The translations under genes and the position numbers were made by a program. Under the pieces are notes generated by a model, which saw nothing but the letters and a program-made list of their open reading frames with translations, had not been told where the DNA came from and made no database searches. Positions 16,099 to 25,262 of a stretch of DNA of 55,513 bases are shown here, in pieces; within the stretch, counting starts at the first letter, position 1; every line of letters starts with the position of its first letter. Location of the stretch: the NCBI RefSeq assembly GCF_014646375.1, contig NZ_BMNI01000004.1:266061-321573 (forward strand), in the 5' to 3' direction. The DNA is from Nocardioides phosphati (GTDB taxonomy: Bacteria > Actinomycetota > Actinomycetes > Propionibacteriales > Nocardioidaceae).

Positions 16099-17229
16099 AT
16101 GCGCATCGCCCAGCTCGCCAACTTCATCGGCCCCGCATCCGGCGGGATGAAGACGGCGGTCGCGGCGCTCGGTTCCGGTTACGCGGCTGCGGGTGTCGAG
16201 CGGCTGCTGGTCGTGCCGGGTCCGGTCGACGCGGTCTCGGAGACCGCTGCCGGGACTGTCGTGCAGCTCCGCGCACCGAAGGTGGGTGGCGGCTACCGGC
16301 TGATCGTCGAGCCCTGGCGGGTGATCGACGCGCTCGAGGAGTTCGGGCCCACCTCGGTGGAGGTCAACGACAAGTCCACCTTGCTGCCGGTCGCCCGATG
16401 GGCGCGGCGCCGCGGCGTCGGCTCGCTGCTCTTCAGCCACGAGCGGCTCGACGACATGCTCGCGATGCGCACCGGCATGGACACCGGCGCGAAGGTCTCG
16501 ATCGGGCTGTGGAACCGGGTGCTCGTGCGCTCCTTCGACGCGATCGTCGTGACCTCGCGCTACGCCCGGCGGGAGTTCTCCGCGGTCGCCTCGGCGGTCG
16601 GCACCCCGGTCGTGCAGGTGCCGCTCGGCGTCGACCTGGAGACCTTCCGTCCCGCCTCACCGGCGGCGCCGGTGGAGGACGACGGTCCGCTGCGGCTGGT
16701 CCACGTCGGCCGGCTCTCCCGCGAGAAGTCCCCGCACCTCGCCGTCGCGACAGCAGTCGAGCTGCACCGCCGCGGCGTACCGGTGGTGCTGGACGTCTAC
16801 GGCACCGGCCCGCACCTCGACGAGCTCGAGGAGATCGCGACGGGCGCGCCGGTCGTCTTCCACGGCCACGTCGCCGGCCGGGCCGAGCTGGCCGCCCGCA
16901 TCGCGGCCGCCGACGTCGCCCTCAGCGTCTGCCCCGGCGAGACCTTCGGGCTCGCCGTGCTCGAGGCGCTCGCCTGCGGCACCCCCGTCGTCACCGCCCG
17001 CACGGGCGGCGCGAGCGAGCTCGTCGACGCTGCCTCCGGCGCCTGGGGCGACGCCGATCCGGCCTCCCTCGCCGACGCCGTCCTGCGGGTGGCGAGCCGG
17101 CCCGTCACCGAGCGGCGTACGGCGGCGCGGCAGCGCGCGGAGCTCTTCCCGTGGGCCGACGCCGTCGACACGATGCTCGGCGTCCACGCACAGGTCAGCC
17201 GCCCGCTGGCCGTCGCCGCCTCACGCTGA
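16099..17229 (+). CDS. GT4-family glycosyltransferase
   Basis: 376-aa GT-B fold enzyme. N-terminal acceptor domain starts RIAQLANFIGPASGGMKTAV; the C-terminal nucleotide-sugar domain has RLVHVGRLSREKSPHLAV, LDVYGTGPHLDELE and the E-x7-E motif in CPGETFGLAVLEALACGTPVV. Retaining mechanism expected; donor and acceptor unknown. ATG 16099 preferred; GTG 16090 is in frame. Convergent with the allophanate hydrolase gene, 9 bases between stops. Confidence 0.88.
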   Translation: MRIAQLANFIGPASGGMKTAVAALGSGYAAAGVERLLVVPGPVDAVSETAAGTVVQLRAPKVGGGYRLIVEPWRVIDALEEFGPTSVEVNDKSTLLPVARWARRRGVGSLLFSHERLDDMLAMRTGMDTGAKVSIGLWNRVLVRSFDAIVVTSRYARREFSAVASAVGTPVVQVPLGVDLETFRPASPAAPVEDDGPLRLVHVGRLSREKSPHLAVATAVELHRRGVPVVLDVYGTGPHLDELEEIATGAPVVFHGHVAGRAELAARIAAADVALSVCPGETFGLAVLEALACGTPVVTARTGGASELVDAASGAWGDADPASLADAVLRVASRPVTERRTAARQRAELFPWADAVDTMLGVHAQVSRPLAVAASR

Positions 17230-17238
17230 CCGCCCGGC

Positions 17239-18855
17239 TCACGCCAGCGAGGCGCGCCACGCCCGCCATCCGCCGTACGCCGTGATGTCGCGCGCCGGAT
17301 CGACGCCGTCGGCGCTGCAGAGGAAGCCGAGCACCCGCGTGCCGTCGGCGAGGTCGACCTGTCCGAGCCCGAGTGGCGGCGCGATCGTGGCCTGGAAGCC
17401 GGCCAGTGCCGTGGCGGGCAACGACCACACCTCGACGGCGAGAGCGGTCGGCTCCCCCGGCTCTCCGGCGGGCAGCCGGGTGACGCCAGGGCGCGGCAGC
17501 GGCCCGTCGACGACGTACATCCGGTAGTCGGACTCCATCCGCGCCGACCGCACGAAGCGGCCACCACGCGCGACGAGGTCGGCGTTGAGCGGCTCCCCCG
17601 CCAGGTGCGCCCCGGCCACGACGAGGTCGATCCGGTCCCCACCCGCAGGCCGGGCCGGCTCCTCCCCGCACCAGCTCGCGGCCAGGTCGAGGAGGGCCAG
17701 GTCACCACCTGCCGGCGCCAGCAGCTGGACGCCGAACGGCAGTCCGTCGCCGCGGACCGGGCCGGGGAAGGCGACCGCGCAGAGGTCGAGCAGGTTGGTC
17801 ATGTTGGTGAACCGGCCCAGCCGGGAGTTGACCCCGATCGGGTCGGCCGCGACCTCGGCGAGGGTCGGGTGCGCGGCCGTCACCGGCAGGAGAAGGGCGT
17901 CCGCGCCGGCCCACACGGACCGGGTCGCGGCATCGAGCGCCGCCAGCCGGTGGAAGGCCGCGAACGCCTCGACCGCCGACACCGGTGGACTCCCCGCCAC
18001 GATCGCACGGACCGTCGGGTCGACGGCCGGGTCATCGGTCAGGAGATCGCCGAAGGCAAGGCGCCGCTCGGCGACCCACGGGCCGCCGTACAGCAGCGTC
18101 GCGGCCTCGAGGAACGCCGAGACGTCCACCTCCACGACCTCCCAGAGCGCGCGCGCCCGCTCCACCGACAGCTCCCACGCCGCCTGGTGCAGCGGGTCGA
18201 GGTCGAGATCACCGGCGGGCACCGCCACCACCGGCCGCTCGGGCGTCGCCCGCTGCTCCAGCGTGCGCGACCACGGGTCCAGCGGGTCGGGTCCTGCGAT
18301 CACCGCGAGCACCTCACGTCCGCGGGCGACCGTGCGGGCCATGATCGTCACACAGTCGAGCGAGGCACAGGCCGGCACGACACCGGTCGTCGGGACCAGT
18401 CCCTTGCTCGGCTTGACCCCGACCAGCCCGTTGAACGCCGCGGGGACCCGGCCGCTGCCGGCGGTGTCGGTGGCGAGGGCGAACTCCGCCTCACCGGCCG
18501 CCACGGCCACGGCGCTTCCCGAGCTCGATCCGCCGCTCACGTGGTCCAGCGAGTAGACCGAGTGGCACGCGCCGTACGGCGAGCGGGTGCCGACCAGGCC
18601 CGTGGCGTACTGGTCCATGTTGGTCTTGCCGACGGGCACCGCACCGGCGCCGAGCAGCCGCTGCACGGCGGTCGCGGAGACCACCGCCGGCGTCGTACGA
18701 CGAGGGTCGGCCGCCGTGGTGGGCACACCGGCCAGGTCGATGTTGTCCTTGATCGCGAAGGTGGTGCCGGCCAGCGGCCCGTCGGGAGCGGCGGCCGCGA
18801 AGCCGGCGACCTCCTCCGGGGAGAGCCGGTGGATGAAGGTCGGCTGGTCGCTCAC
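17239..18855 (-). CDS. atzF: Allophanate hydrolase
   Basis: Hydrolyses allophanate to CO2 and ammonia, the last step of guanidine or urea carboxylase pathways. 538 aa with two domains: an amidase-signature domain (FAIKDNIDLAGVPTT, DHVSGGSSSGSAVAVAAG, ATDTAGSGRVPAAF giving the Lys-cisSer-Ser triad) and the C-terminal AtzF domain (VARGGRFVRSARMESDYRMYVVDG, GFLCSADGV, DITAYGGWRAW). GTG 18855 forms a GTGA overlap with the upstream gene and has GGAGAGG about 9 bases upstream, so I prefer it to GTG 18864. Last gene of the riboswitch-led operon. Confidence 0.93.
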   Translation of the reverse strand: MSDQPTFIHRLSPEEVAGFAAAAPDGPLAGTTFAIKDNIDLAGVPTTAADPRRTTPAVVSATAVQRLLGAGAVPVGKTNMDQYATGLVGTRSPYGACHSVYSLDHVSGGSSSGSAVAVAAGEAEFALATDTAGSGRVPAAFNGLVGVKPSKGLVPTTGVVPACASLDCVTIMARTVARGREVLAVIAGPDPLDPWSRTLEQRATPERPVVAVPAGDLDLDPLHQAAWELSVERARALWEVVEVDVSAFLEAATLLYGGPWVAERRLAFGDLLTDDPAVDPTVRAIVAGSPPVSAVEAFAAFHRLAALDAATRSVWAGADALLLPVTAAHPTLAEVAADPIGVNSRLGRFTNMTNLLDLCAVAFPGPVRGDGLPFGVQLLAPAGGDLALLDLAASWCGEEPARPAGGDRIDLVVAGAHLAGEPLNADLVARGGRFVRSARMESDYRMYVVDGPLPRPGVTRLPAGEPGEPTALAVEVWSLPATALAGFQATIAPPLGLGQVDLADGTRVLGFLCSADGVDPARDITAYGGWRAWRASLA

Positions 18856-20861
18856 GAGACCCACCTCTCCCGCTCGGCGTCGAAGGCGGCCCGGCGGTGG
18901 GCGCGCACGAGCGCGATCTCCTCCGAGGCCTCCTCCTCGAGCGCCGCCACCTCGGCGACCGAGAAGGTCGCGGGCTTGACGTCGAGGTCGCGCACGCCCG
19001 CCTTGATCTCGGCGCGCTGGGCGGCGAGCTCCTCGGCGCTGACGGGCACGAACCGGATCCGGTCGAACTGGCGCAGCAGCCAGGGCTTCGGATCCCGCGT
19101 GGGGTCCTCCGCGATCAGCCGCCAGACCGGCACGGTGCGGCCGACCAGCTGGTAGCCGCCGGGCCCCTCCATGCCGTAGATGCAGAGATAGATGCCGCCG
19201 ATGCCCACGGCGTTCTGCGGCGTCCAGGTCCGGGCGGGGTTGTACTTCGTCGTGACCAGCCGGTGCCGCGGGTCGATCGGCACGGCGACCGGGGCGCCGA
19301 GGTAGACGTCGCCCAGGCCGACCACGAGGTACGTCGCCGCCGTGACCACCCCGAAGACGTCGTCGCGCTCGGGGAGGTCGTTGACCCGGCGGATGAACTC
19401 GACGTTGTCCGGGCTCCAGGGCGCCGTCGGGTTGACGGACTGGTAGCGCCGCATCGCCTCGTGTGCCTCCGGGTGGTCGAACGCCATCGGCAGCGTCGCC
19501 TCGCGGACGTCGAGCACGACCGCCGCGGGATCGGGGAGCCCGGCCGCCAGCTCGACGAGCCGTCCGGCGAGCGCAGGCAGCGGCAGCACCGCGTCGTCCA
19601 CCTTCACCAGCACGGAGCGGACCCCCTCGACGACCTCGAGCACACCGGCCGGTCCCGCCTCCCGCAGCGCCTCCGCAAGCAGGTGGATCCAGACCCGGAT
19701 GGTCAGCTCGAGCGAGGCCGGGCCCGCCTCGACCAGGAGGTGCCGGTCACCCGACCGCCTGATCGTGTACGCCGGGTGGTGGCCGTCCGCGGGGCGGTCG
19801 GCCAGCGCGGGGGGCCGCACGGTGTCTGCGGGCTGCTCGTCGTCCGGGGCGCCCTCGACCGCCACCGTGTGGGGACGCCGATCGGTCAGCCCGCGGGCGG
19901 CGTCGAGCAGGTCACGGCGCTCGGCCGCCGCGACCTCGGCATGCGCCGGGGTCACCGGCACGAGCCGGACCGTGTCACCGGGCCGGAGCTGGCCCACCTT
20001 CCAGAGATCGGCGCCGATCACGGCCGCCGGGACCACGAACCCGCCCAGCGACGGGCCGTCCTTGCCGACGATGACCGGGGTGTCGCCGGACAGCATGATC
20101 CCGCCGACCGGGTACGCCGAGTCGTGGACGTTGCTCGGGTGCAGCCCCGCCTCGCCGCCGTCCGTCCGTGCCCAGCCGGGCATCGGCCCGACGAGGCGGA
20201 CGCCGGTGCGATCCGCGCGGTGGTCGACCCGCCAGTCGGCCGCGAAGAGGGACTGCACGCCCTCGTCGGTCAGGTGCTCCGGGGCACCGTGTGGCCCCGG
20301 GATCACCCGCAGCTCCCACTGGTGCGCGAGCTCCGGCAGCAGCGACGCGACGGAGCCGGGCGCCGCCTGGTTCTCGCGGCGGCCCAGTGGCAGTACGTCA
20401 CCGGAGACCACGGGGCGTCCCTCGACGCCGCCGAAGCCACCGAGGATGAACGTCGCCCGGCTGCCGAGCACGCGGGGGACGTCGAAGCCGCCCTGCACCG
20501 CGACGTACCCCCGCATGCCGGGGCCGTCGACCGGACCGACGTCGAGGGTCGCCCCGGCGCGGACCCGGACCACCTCGCCGCTCGCGATCGGGCGCCCGTC
20601 GACCGTCGCCTCCGTCACGCCACCGCCGACGCAGACCAGGGTGTCCTCGTCGAAGCTCAGCACGGGGCCACGTACGACGCACTCCAGGCCGGCGGCGGTG
20701 TCGGCGTTGCCGACCGCGGCGTTGACCAGGGCGAAGGTGAAGTCGTCGAAGGCGCCCGACGGCGGCACCCCGACGTCCCAGTAGCCACAGCGACCGGTCG
20801 CGTCCTGGACCGTGGTCTGCGCACCCGCCTCCACGACGGTGCACTTCACGGCATGCAGCAT
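18852..20861 (-). CDS. Urea/guanidine carboxylase carboxyltransferase protein, no biotin domains
   Basis: 669 aa. Residues 1-310 are a KipA-like (CT_A_B) half (TTVQDATGRCGYWDVGVPPSG, GGIMLSGDTPVIVGKDGPSLGGF). Residues 365-620 are a KipI-like half (YTIRRSGDRHLLVEAG, NVEFIRRVNDL, TKYNPARTWTPQNAVGIGG, GGYQLVGRTVPVW). Residues 620-669 are the helical linker that in full-length urea carboxylase joins the biotin carrier. The N-terminal ATP-grasp biotin carboxylase (about 450 aa) and the C-terminal carrier with its MKM-type lysine are both absent. Start ATG 20861 shares one base with the upstream stop (TGATG). It can only transfer carboxyl groups supplied by a separate biotin protein. Confidence 0.88.
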   Translation of the reverse strand: MLHAVKCTVVEAGAQTTVQDATGRCGYWDVGVPPSGAFDDFTFALVNAAVGNADTAAGLECVVRGPVLSFDEDTLVCVGGGVTEATVDGRPIASGEVVRVRAGATLDVGPVDGPGMRGYVAVQGGFDVPRVLGSRATFILGGFGGVEGRPVVSGDVLPLGRRENQAAPGSVASLLPELAHQWELRVIPGPHGAPEHLTDEGVQSLFAADWRVDHRADRTGVRLVGPMPGWARTDGGEAGLHPSNVHDSAYPVGGIMLSGDTPVIVGKDGPSLGGFVVPAAVIGADLWKVGQLRPGDTVRLVPVTPAHAEVAAAERRDLLDAARGLTDRRPHTVAVEGAPDDEQPADTVRPPALADRPADGHHPAYTIRRSGDRHLLVEAGPASLELTIRVWIHLLAEALREAGPAGVLEVVEGVRSVLVKVDDAVLPLPALAGRLVELAAGLPDPAAVVLDVREATLPMAFDHPEAHEAMRRYQSVNPTAPWSPDNVEFIRRVNDLPERDDVFGVVTAATYLVVGLGDVYLGAPVAVPIDPRHRLVTTKYNPARTWTPQNAVGIGGIYLCIYGMEGPGGYQLVGRTVPVWRLIAEDPTRDPKPWLLRQFDRIRFVPVSAEELAAQRAEIKAGVRDLDVKPATFSVAEVAALEEEASEEIALVRAHRRAAFDAERERWVS

Positions 20862-21499
20862 CACGACCACCACCCCTGCAGCTGCAGCGGCGTGGGGTCC
20901 CACCCGTTGCAGGGGTTGTTGAGCTGCGGGCAGTTGGAGAGCAGCACCAGCAGGTCGCGGCTCGCGGTCAGCTCGACGTACTTGCCCGGGGCAGAGAGCC
21001 CGTCGTCGAACTGGAGGCCGCCTGCGGGGGTCACCGGCACGTTCATGAAGAAGTTGATGTTGTGGCCGAGCTCGCGCTGCCCAATGCCCGCCGCGGCGCC
21101 GTACGCGAGGAAGGTCTGGCGGCAGGCGTGCTGGTGGCGGACGTGCTCGCCGTAGCGGATGACGTTGCTCTCCTGGGCGCAGGCGCCGCCGATGGTGTCG
21201 TGGCGCCCGACGGTGTCGTCGGTGATCACGGCGAGCTCGTCGAGGCGGGTCGAGAGGAGCCGGGAGCCGGTGGTCAGGAAGACCGCCTGCTGCTCGCGGA
21301 TCGTGTCGAAGGCGGAGTAGCGGTTGTCGATGTCGTCGGCGTCGTAGAGCAGCGTGTCCGCCGCCTGGTTGCCGAAGAGGTCGACGATCCGGAGCCGGCC
21401 CCCGGCGGGGACCCGGACGAGGGCACCGTCACCGGCCCCGATCGTGGCGTCGAGAACGGGCCCGGCCTCGATGGCCGGGCTGGAGTCGAGCGTGGTCAT
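20861..21499 (-). CDS. DUF1989 protein, urea carboxylase-associated protein 2 type
   Basis: 212 aa. Matches UAAP2: RIVDLFGNQAADTLLYDA, LTTGSRLLSTRLDEL, GRHDTIGGACAQESN, HACRQTFLAYG, INFFMNVPVTPAGGLQFDDGLSAPGKYVEL, LLSNCPQLNNPCNGWDPTP. DUF1989 pairs encoded beside guanidine carboxylase form carboxyguanidine deiminase (CgiAB), which releases ammonia to give allophanate; this is known for the family, and its use here is inferred from context. ATGA overlap with the upstream DUF1989 gene and TGATG with the downstream carboxyltransferase. Confidence 0.9.
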   Translation of the reverse strand: MTTLDSSPAIEAGPVLDATIGAGDGALVRVPAGGRLRIVDLFGNQAADTLLYDADDIDNRYSAFDTIREQQAVFLTTGSRLLSTRLDELAVITDDTVGRHDTIGGACAQESNVIRYGEHVRHQHACRQTFLAYGAAAGIGQRELGHNINFFMNVPVTPAGGLQFDDGLSAPGKYVELTASRDLLVLLSNCPQLNNPCNGWDPTPLQLQGWWS

Positions 21500-22191
21500 G
21501 CCACTGCCCTCCGGGTCATCTCCAGCGCCCGTGCGGACTCCGCCCGGAACGTGTACGACGCGTCGTCGGTGCCGACGGCCGGCGCGAGCTCGACGTCCAC
21601 CCGCACACCCGCGGGCAGGTCCGCGGCCGACATCGGGTGCAGGGCCGTGCTCAGGACCAGGAGGAGGTCCTGCTCCGTGCGGAGCGTGACGGTGTCGCCG
21701 GCACGCGCGTGACCGGGCACGAAGGCGAGGGAGGAGCCGTCCTCACCGATCGCCACCCGGCTGAAGAAGTTGACCGGGGCGTGCAGGTCGCGCTCCCCGA
21801 GCCCGTGCTTCGTCAGCTCGCTGACCAGCCCGGTGCGCGCCGCGCGCCGCCAGGCGTTGCGGTCGGCCTGGTAGCTGCTCGCGCCGAAGCGGGCCAGGTG
21901 CGCGTCGTGGCCGAAGCCGCCGAGGCAGTCGTGCCAGTCGAGCGTGGAGGCCACCACCGAGGCGAGGGCGAGGCCCCGGTCGGACATGAGCACCATCGGC
22001 GGGAGGATCCGCGCCGACATCTGGGCCTTGAGGGTGTCGGGGATGTTCATCCGGTCGACCCGGTCGGCGCCCACCAGCAGCACGCTGCAGTTGGCGTCGT
22101 CGCCGAGCGCGGTGAGCGTGACCAGCCGGCCCGCCTTCACGGGTGTCGACCAGGCTGCCCCGCCGGGGACCTCGTGGGTGTAGAGCGCCAT
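21496..22191 (-). CDS. DUF1989 protein, urea carboxylase-associated protein 1 type
   Basis: 231 aa. UAAP1 features: YTHEVPGGAAWSTPVKAG, DRMNIPDTLKAQMSARI, STLDWHDCLGGFGHD, NAWRRAARTGLVSEL, APVNFFSRVAIGEDG, FVPGHARAGDTVTLRTEQDLLLVL. It probably pairs with the next gene product as the two-subunit carboxyguanidine deiminase. ATG 22191 overlaps the permease stop (TGATG). Confidence 0.9.
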   Translation of the reverse strand: MALYTHEVPGGAAWSTPVKAGRLVTLTALGDDANCSVLLVGADRVDRMNIPDTLKAQMSARILPPMVLMSDRGLALASVVASTLDWHDCLGGFGHDAHLARFGASSYQADRNAWRRAARTGLVSELTKHGLGERDLHAPVNFFSRVAIGEDGSSLAFVPGHARAGDTVTLRTEQDLLLVLSTALHPMSAADLPAGVRVDVELAPAVGTDDASYTFRAESARALEMTRRAVA

Positions 22192-23747
22192 CACGCGCCC
22201 TCGCCCTCGAGCTGAGCGAACGGCACGGCGACCGAGGCGTGGTAGTCCACCCGCTTCACGGCGTACGCGATCGCGCCGCCGCCGAACGTGACGGCGAGGG
22301 TGAGCAGCGGGAGGTAGTGGAGGTACCAGCCGTCGCCGGCCGGGTCGTAGACCTCCGCGCGCGGCAGGCCGAGGTTGATCGCCATGAAGACGCCGTAGGC
22401 GACGGCGAGCACGTTGACCACGAGGCCGACCTTCGGGCCCATCGAGAAGAGCGGCTTGCCGTCCTCGTCGGTGCCGCCGGTCTCGAGGGTGCCGCGCAGG
22501 CGCCGGACCAGCATCGCGCCGGTGACCGCCAGGTAGGCGATGTACATGAGCATGATGCAGACGCTGCACAGGCCCAGGAAGAGGCCGGCGTTCTTGACGT
22601 TGACCAGCAGGCAGAGCGCGGCGCCGATGCCCGGGACGATGGTCGCGAGGACCGGGGTGCCGGTCCGCGGCGAGATGGTGCGTAGCGCCGCGGAGAAGGG
22701 CAGCACGTCGTCGCGCGACATCGAGAAGATCATCCGGGCGGCCGCCGTCTGGATGGCGAGCGTGCAGACGCAGACCGCGAGCGCCACGTCGACGAGGAGC
22801 ACCTTGCCCCAGAACGTGCCGAGCTGGCTGGTCAGGACGTAGGGCAGGCCGCCGAGGCCGAGGTCGTCGACCGACAGGCTCGGCGATGCCATCAGGGCGG
22901 CGAGGAGCAGGAACGCGCCACCGATGCCGGAGGCGACGACGGCGCGCAGGATGGTCCGCGGCGTGGTGGCACGCGGCTTGTGGGTCTCCTCGGCCAGCTC
23001 GCCCGCGGAGTCGAAGCCGACCAGGACGTAGGCCGCCATCAGCGACGAGATCAGCAGAGGTACGACGTAGCCCGTCGTCGCGTTCAGGTTCGTGTGGTGG
23101 AGGACGACCGACGGGCCCCGCTCGGCGTGGCCGAGGAGGAGCACGACCAGGAGCGCGACGCCGATCAGCTCGCAGGTGACGCCGACCGAGTTGACGATCG
23201 CGGTGATCCGCACCGACACCGCGTTGAGCGTCGTGGTGGCGACCAGCAGCAGGCAGCCGAGGAGGACGGCGTTGGCCGCGCCGTCCGCGGTGAAGACCGA
23301 CGGGTCGGTCCCGATCACCTGGAAGCCGGACCACGCCGCCGGGAGCACGACCTGCAGCGCGATCGCGGCAGCGGCCACGGTGATGATCTGGGCGACGATC
23401 ATCGTCCAGCCGGCGAACCAGCCGAGGACCGAGCCGCCCAGGCGGCGCGACCACTGGAAGATCGCCCCGGAGAGCGGGTAGCGCGCGGCCAGCTCCGCGA
23501 AGCAGAGGGCGACGAGGAGCTGTCCGGCGAAGACAGCCGGCCAGGTCCAGAAGAACGCCGTGCCGCCGAAGCTGTAGCCGAGGCCGAAGAGCTGGAAGAC
23601 CGTGGTCAGGATCGAGACGAACGAGAAGCCGGCCGCGAAGGACGCGTAGCTGCCGACCCGGCGGGCCAGCTGCTGGGTGTAGCCGAAGGTGTGGAGATCG
23701 GTCGCACTGACCGCATCGACACTGCGAGGGGCGAGATGAGTGGACAA
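22191..23747 (-). CDS. APC-superfamily permease of the guanidine operon
   Basis: 518-aa transporter with about 12 helices (SFAAGFSFVSILTTVFQLFGLG, FAELAARYPLSGAIFQWSRRLGG, VGFDSAGELAEETHKPRATTPR). Similar permeases accompany guanidine carboxylase operons and are thought to import guanidine or a related cation; the substrate here is inferred from the riboswitch. The TTG at 23747 is the best start: GGAGG lies 6 bases upstream and no ATG/GTG follows before the first helix. An open frame extends to 23912 but would run into the riboswitch. Confidence 0.85.
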   Translation of the reverse strand: MSTHLAPRSVDAVSATDLHTFGYTQQLARRVGSYASFAAGFSFVSILTTVFQLFGLGYSFGGTAFFWTWPAVFAGQLLVALCFAELAARYPLSGAIFQWSRRLGGSVLGWFAGWTMIVAQIITVAAAAIALQVVLPAAWSGFQVIGTDPSVFTADGAANAVLLGCLLLVATTTLNAVSVRITAIVNSVGVTCELIGVALLVVLLLGHAERGPSVVLHHTNLNATTGYVVPLLISSLMAAYVLVGFDSAGELAEETHKPRATTPRTILRAVVASGIGGAFLLLAALMASPSLSVDDLGLGGLPYVLTSQLGTFWGKVLLVDVALAVCVCTLAIQTAAARMIFSMSRDDVLPFSAALRTISPRTGTPVLATIVPGIGAALCLLVNVKNAGLFLGLCSVCIMLMYIAYLAVTGAMLVRRLRGTLETGGTDEDGKPLFSMGPKVGLVVNVLAVAYGVFMAINLGLPRAEVYDPAGDGWYLHYLPLLTLAVTFGGGAIAYAVKRVDYHASVAVPFAQLEGEGA

Positions 23748-23817
23748 GAGGTGCCTCCGAAACGGTAGGCCCGACACCGCGACGCCTGAGTGGGCGCACG
23801 GCAGCCGGGGCCATTCG

Positions 23818-23938
23818 GCCTCCCGGGCTTTTATCCCGCCGTGGAACGGGGCGACACCCTCGTCGCTCCGCCTCCCCTCTCGGACCAGGCCCTCCCGTGG
23901 CAGCGTGTGCACGGGAGACGGAACCCTAGGGGCGCCCC
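23818..23938 (-). promoter_or_regulatory. Guanidine-I (ykkC) riboswitch
   Basis: The three conserved ykkC segments occur in order on the minus strand: CTAGGGTTCCG (about 23929-23919), CTGGTCCGAGAG (about 23890-23879) and GGCGGGATAAAAGCCCGGGA (about 23840-23821). A variable hairpin (CTCCCGTGCAC-ACGCTGCC-ACGGGAG) lies between the first two. The aptamer ends about 70 bases before the permease start, so the expression platform falls in 23750-23818. It should turn on the downstream operon when guanidinium binds. Confidence 0.9.
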
Positions 23939-24049
23939 GCTCGGTAGCGGGTCATGGACTACTTCATCGAGGAGGCGTTTCGCCCGTGTCGCCCTCGCGG
24001 TAACAAGTGTGTGAACTCGGGGACGGCGCCTCCCGCGCCCCCGCGCACC

Positions 24050-25159
24050 TCAGCGCAGGACGTCGTCGAGCGGGGTGGCCGCCAGGCCGTGGGCCTCGGC
24101 GACCGGCGCGTAGACCAGCGCACCGGCGTGGGTGTTGACCCCGAGCGCGAGGGCCGAATCGGCCCGGCACGCCTCCTGCCAGCCGCGGTCGGCGAGGGCC
24201 ACGGCGTACGGCAGGGTGACGTTGGTGAGGGCGTACGTCGAGGTGCGCGGCACCGCGCCGGGCATGTTGGCGACGCAGTAGAAGATCGAGTCGTGGACCT
24301 TGAACGTCGGGTCCGCGTGGGTCGTCGGGTGCGAGTCCTCGAAGCAGCCGCCCTGGTCGATCGCGATGTCGACGAGCACCGAGCCGGGCTTCATCTGCGC
24401 GACCAGCTCGTTGGTGACCAGCTTCGGCGCTGCGGCGCCGGGGATCAGCACGGCGCCGATCACGAGGTCGGCCTGCTTCACCTGCTCCTCGATCACGAGG
24501 CGCGACGAGGCGAGGCCGTGCACCCGGTTGTTGTAGCGCCAGAAGGACATCCGCAGCTTGTCGAGGTCGGTGTCGATCAGCGTGACGTCGGCGCCCATGC
24601 CGAGGGCGATGTTGGCGGCGTTCTGCCCGGAGACGCCGGCGCCGATGATGACCACCTTCGCCTGGGCGACGCCGCCGACGCCGCCCATCAGCACCCCGCG
24701 ACCGCCCTGCGACTCCATCAGCGCATGCGCGCCGACCTGCGGCGCGAGGCAGCCGGCGACCTCGGACATCGGGTAGAGCAGCGGCAGCCCGCCGGACGGC
24801 AGCTGCACCGTCTCGTAGGCGATCGCGGTGACCTTCCGCGCGACGAGCTCCTCGGTCAGCCGCTTGTCCGCAGCCAGGTGGAGGTAGGTGAAGAGCACGA
24901 GCCCCTCGCGCATCCGCGCGTACTCCGGCTCGATCGGCTCCTTGACCTTCAGCACCATGTCGCAGGCCCATGCGTCCTCGACCGAGCCGAGCGTCGCGCC
25001 TGCCGCGGCGTACTCCTCGTCGGGGATGGCGCTGCCGAGGCCGGCCCCGCTCTCCACGACGACGGAGTGCCCGTGGGCCACCAGCTCGGTCACACCGACC
25101 GGCGTGATGGCCACGCGGTACTCGTTGTTCTTGGTCTCCTTCGGAACTCCCACCCTCAT
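24050..25159 (-). CDS. ald: Alanine dehydrogenase
   Basis: NAD-dependent interconversion of L-alanine and pyruvate plus ammonia (EC 1.4.1.1). 369 aa from [20 protein letters not shown]. Catalytic Lys73 (KVKEP) and His94 (TYLHLAADK) are in place, as are the Rossmann motif [21 protein letters not shown] and the [19 protein letters not shown] loop with the catalytic aspartate. An upstream in-frame ATG at 25171 is possible. A 14-bp tandem repeat lies 100 bases upstream. Nothing but composition links it to the neighbouring guanidine operon, although both handle ammonia. Confidence 0.96.
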   Translation of the reverse strand: MRVGVPKETKNNEYRVAITPVGVTELVAHGHSVVVESGAGLGSAIPDEEYAAAGATLGSVEDAWACDMVLKVKEPIEPEYARMREGLVLFTYLHLAADKRLTEELVARKVTAIAYETVQLPSGGLPLLYPMSEVAGCLAPQVGAHALMESQGGRGVLMGGVGGVAQAKVVIIGAGVSGQNAANIALGMGADVTLIDTDLDKLRMSFWRYNNRVHGLASSRLVIEEQVKQADLVIGAVLIPGAAAPKLVTNELVAQMKPGSVLVDIAIDQGGCFEDSHPTTHADPTFKVHDSIFYCVANMPGAVPRTSTYALTNVTLPYAVALADRGWQEACRADSALALGVNTHAGALVYAPVAEAHGLAATPLDDVLR

Positions 25160-25262
25160 GGGAGCCAGCATGCTCAGCCGCAGGGGCCGGCGGAAGGGTC
25201 GTGACCGAACCGTGCCCTCCCCCGTACGCTGCCGGGCCGGCGTGACCCGGCAGTGACCTTCC

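Noticed and set aside
23748..23912. Longer N-terminus for the guanidine-operon permease
   Set aside because: It would translate the riboswitch aptamer; TTG 23747 has a GGAGG site at the right distance.
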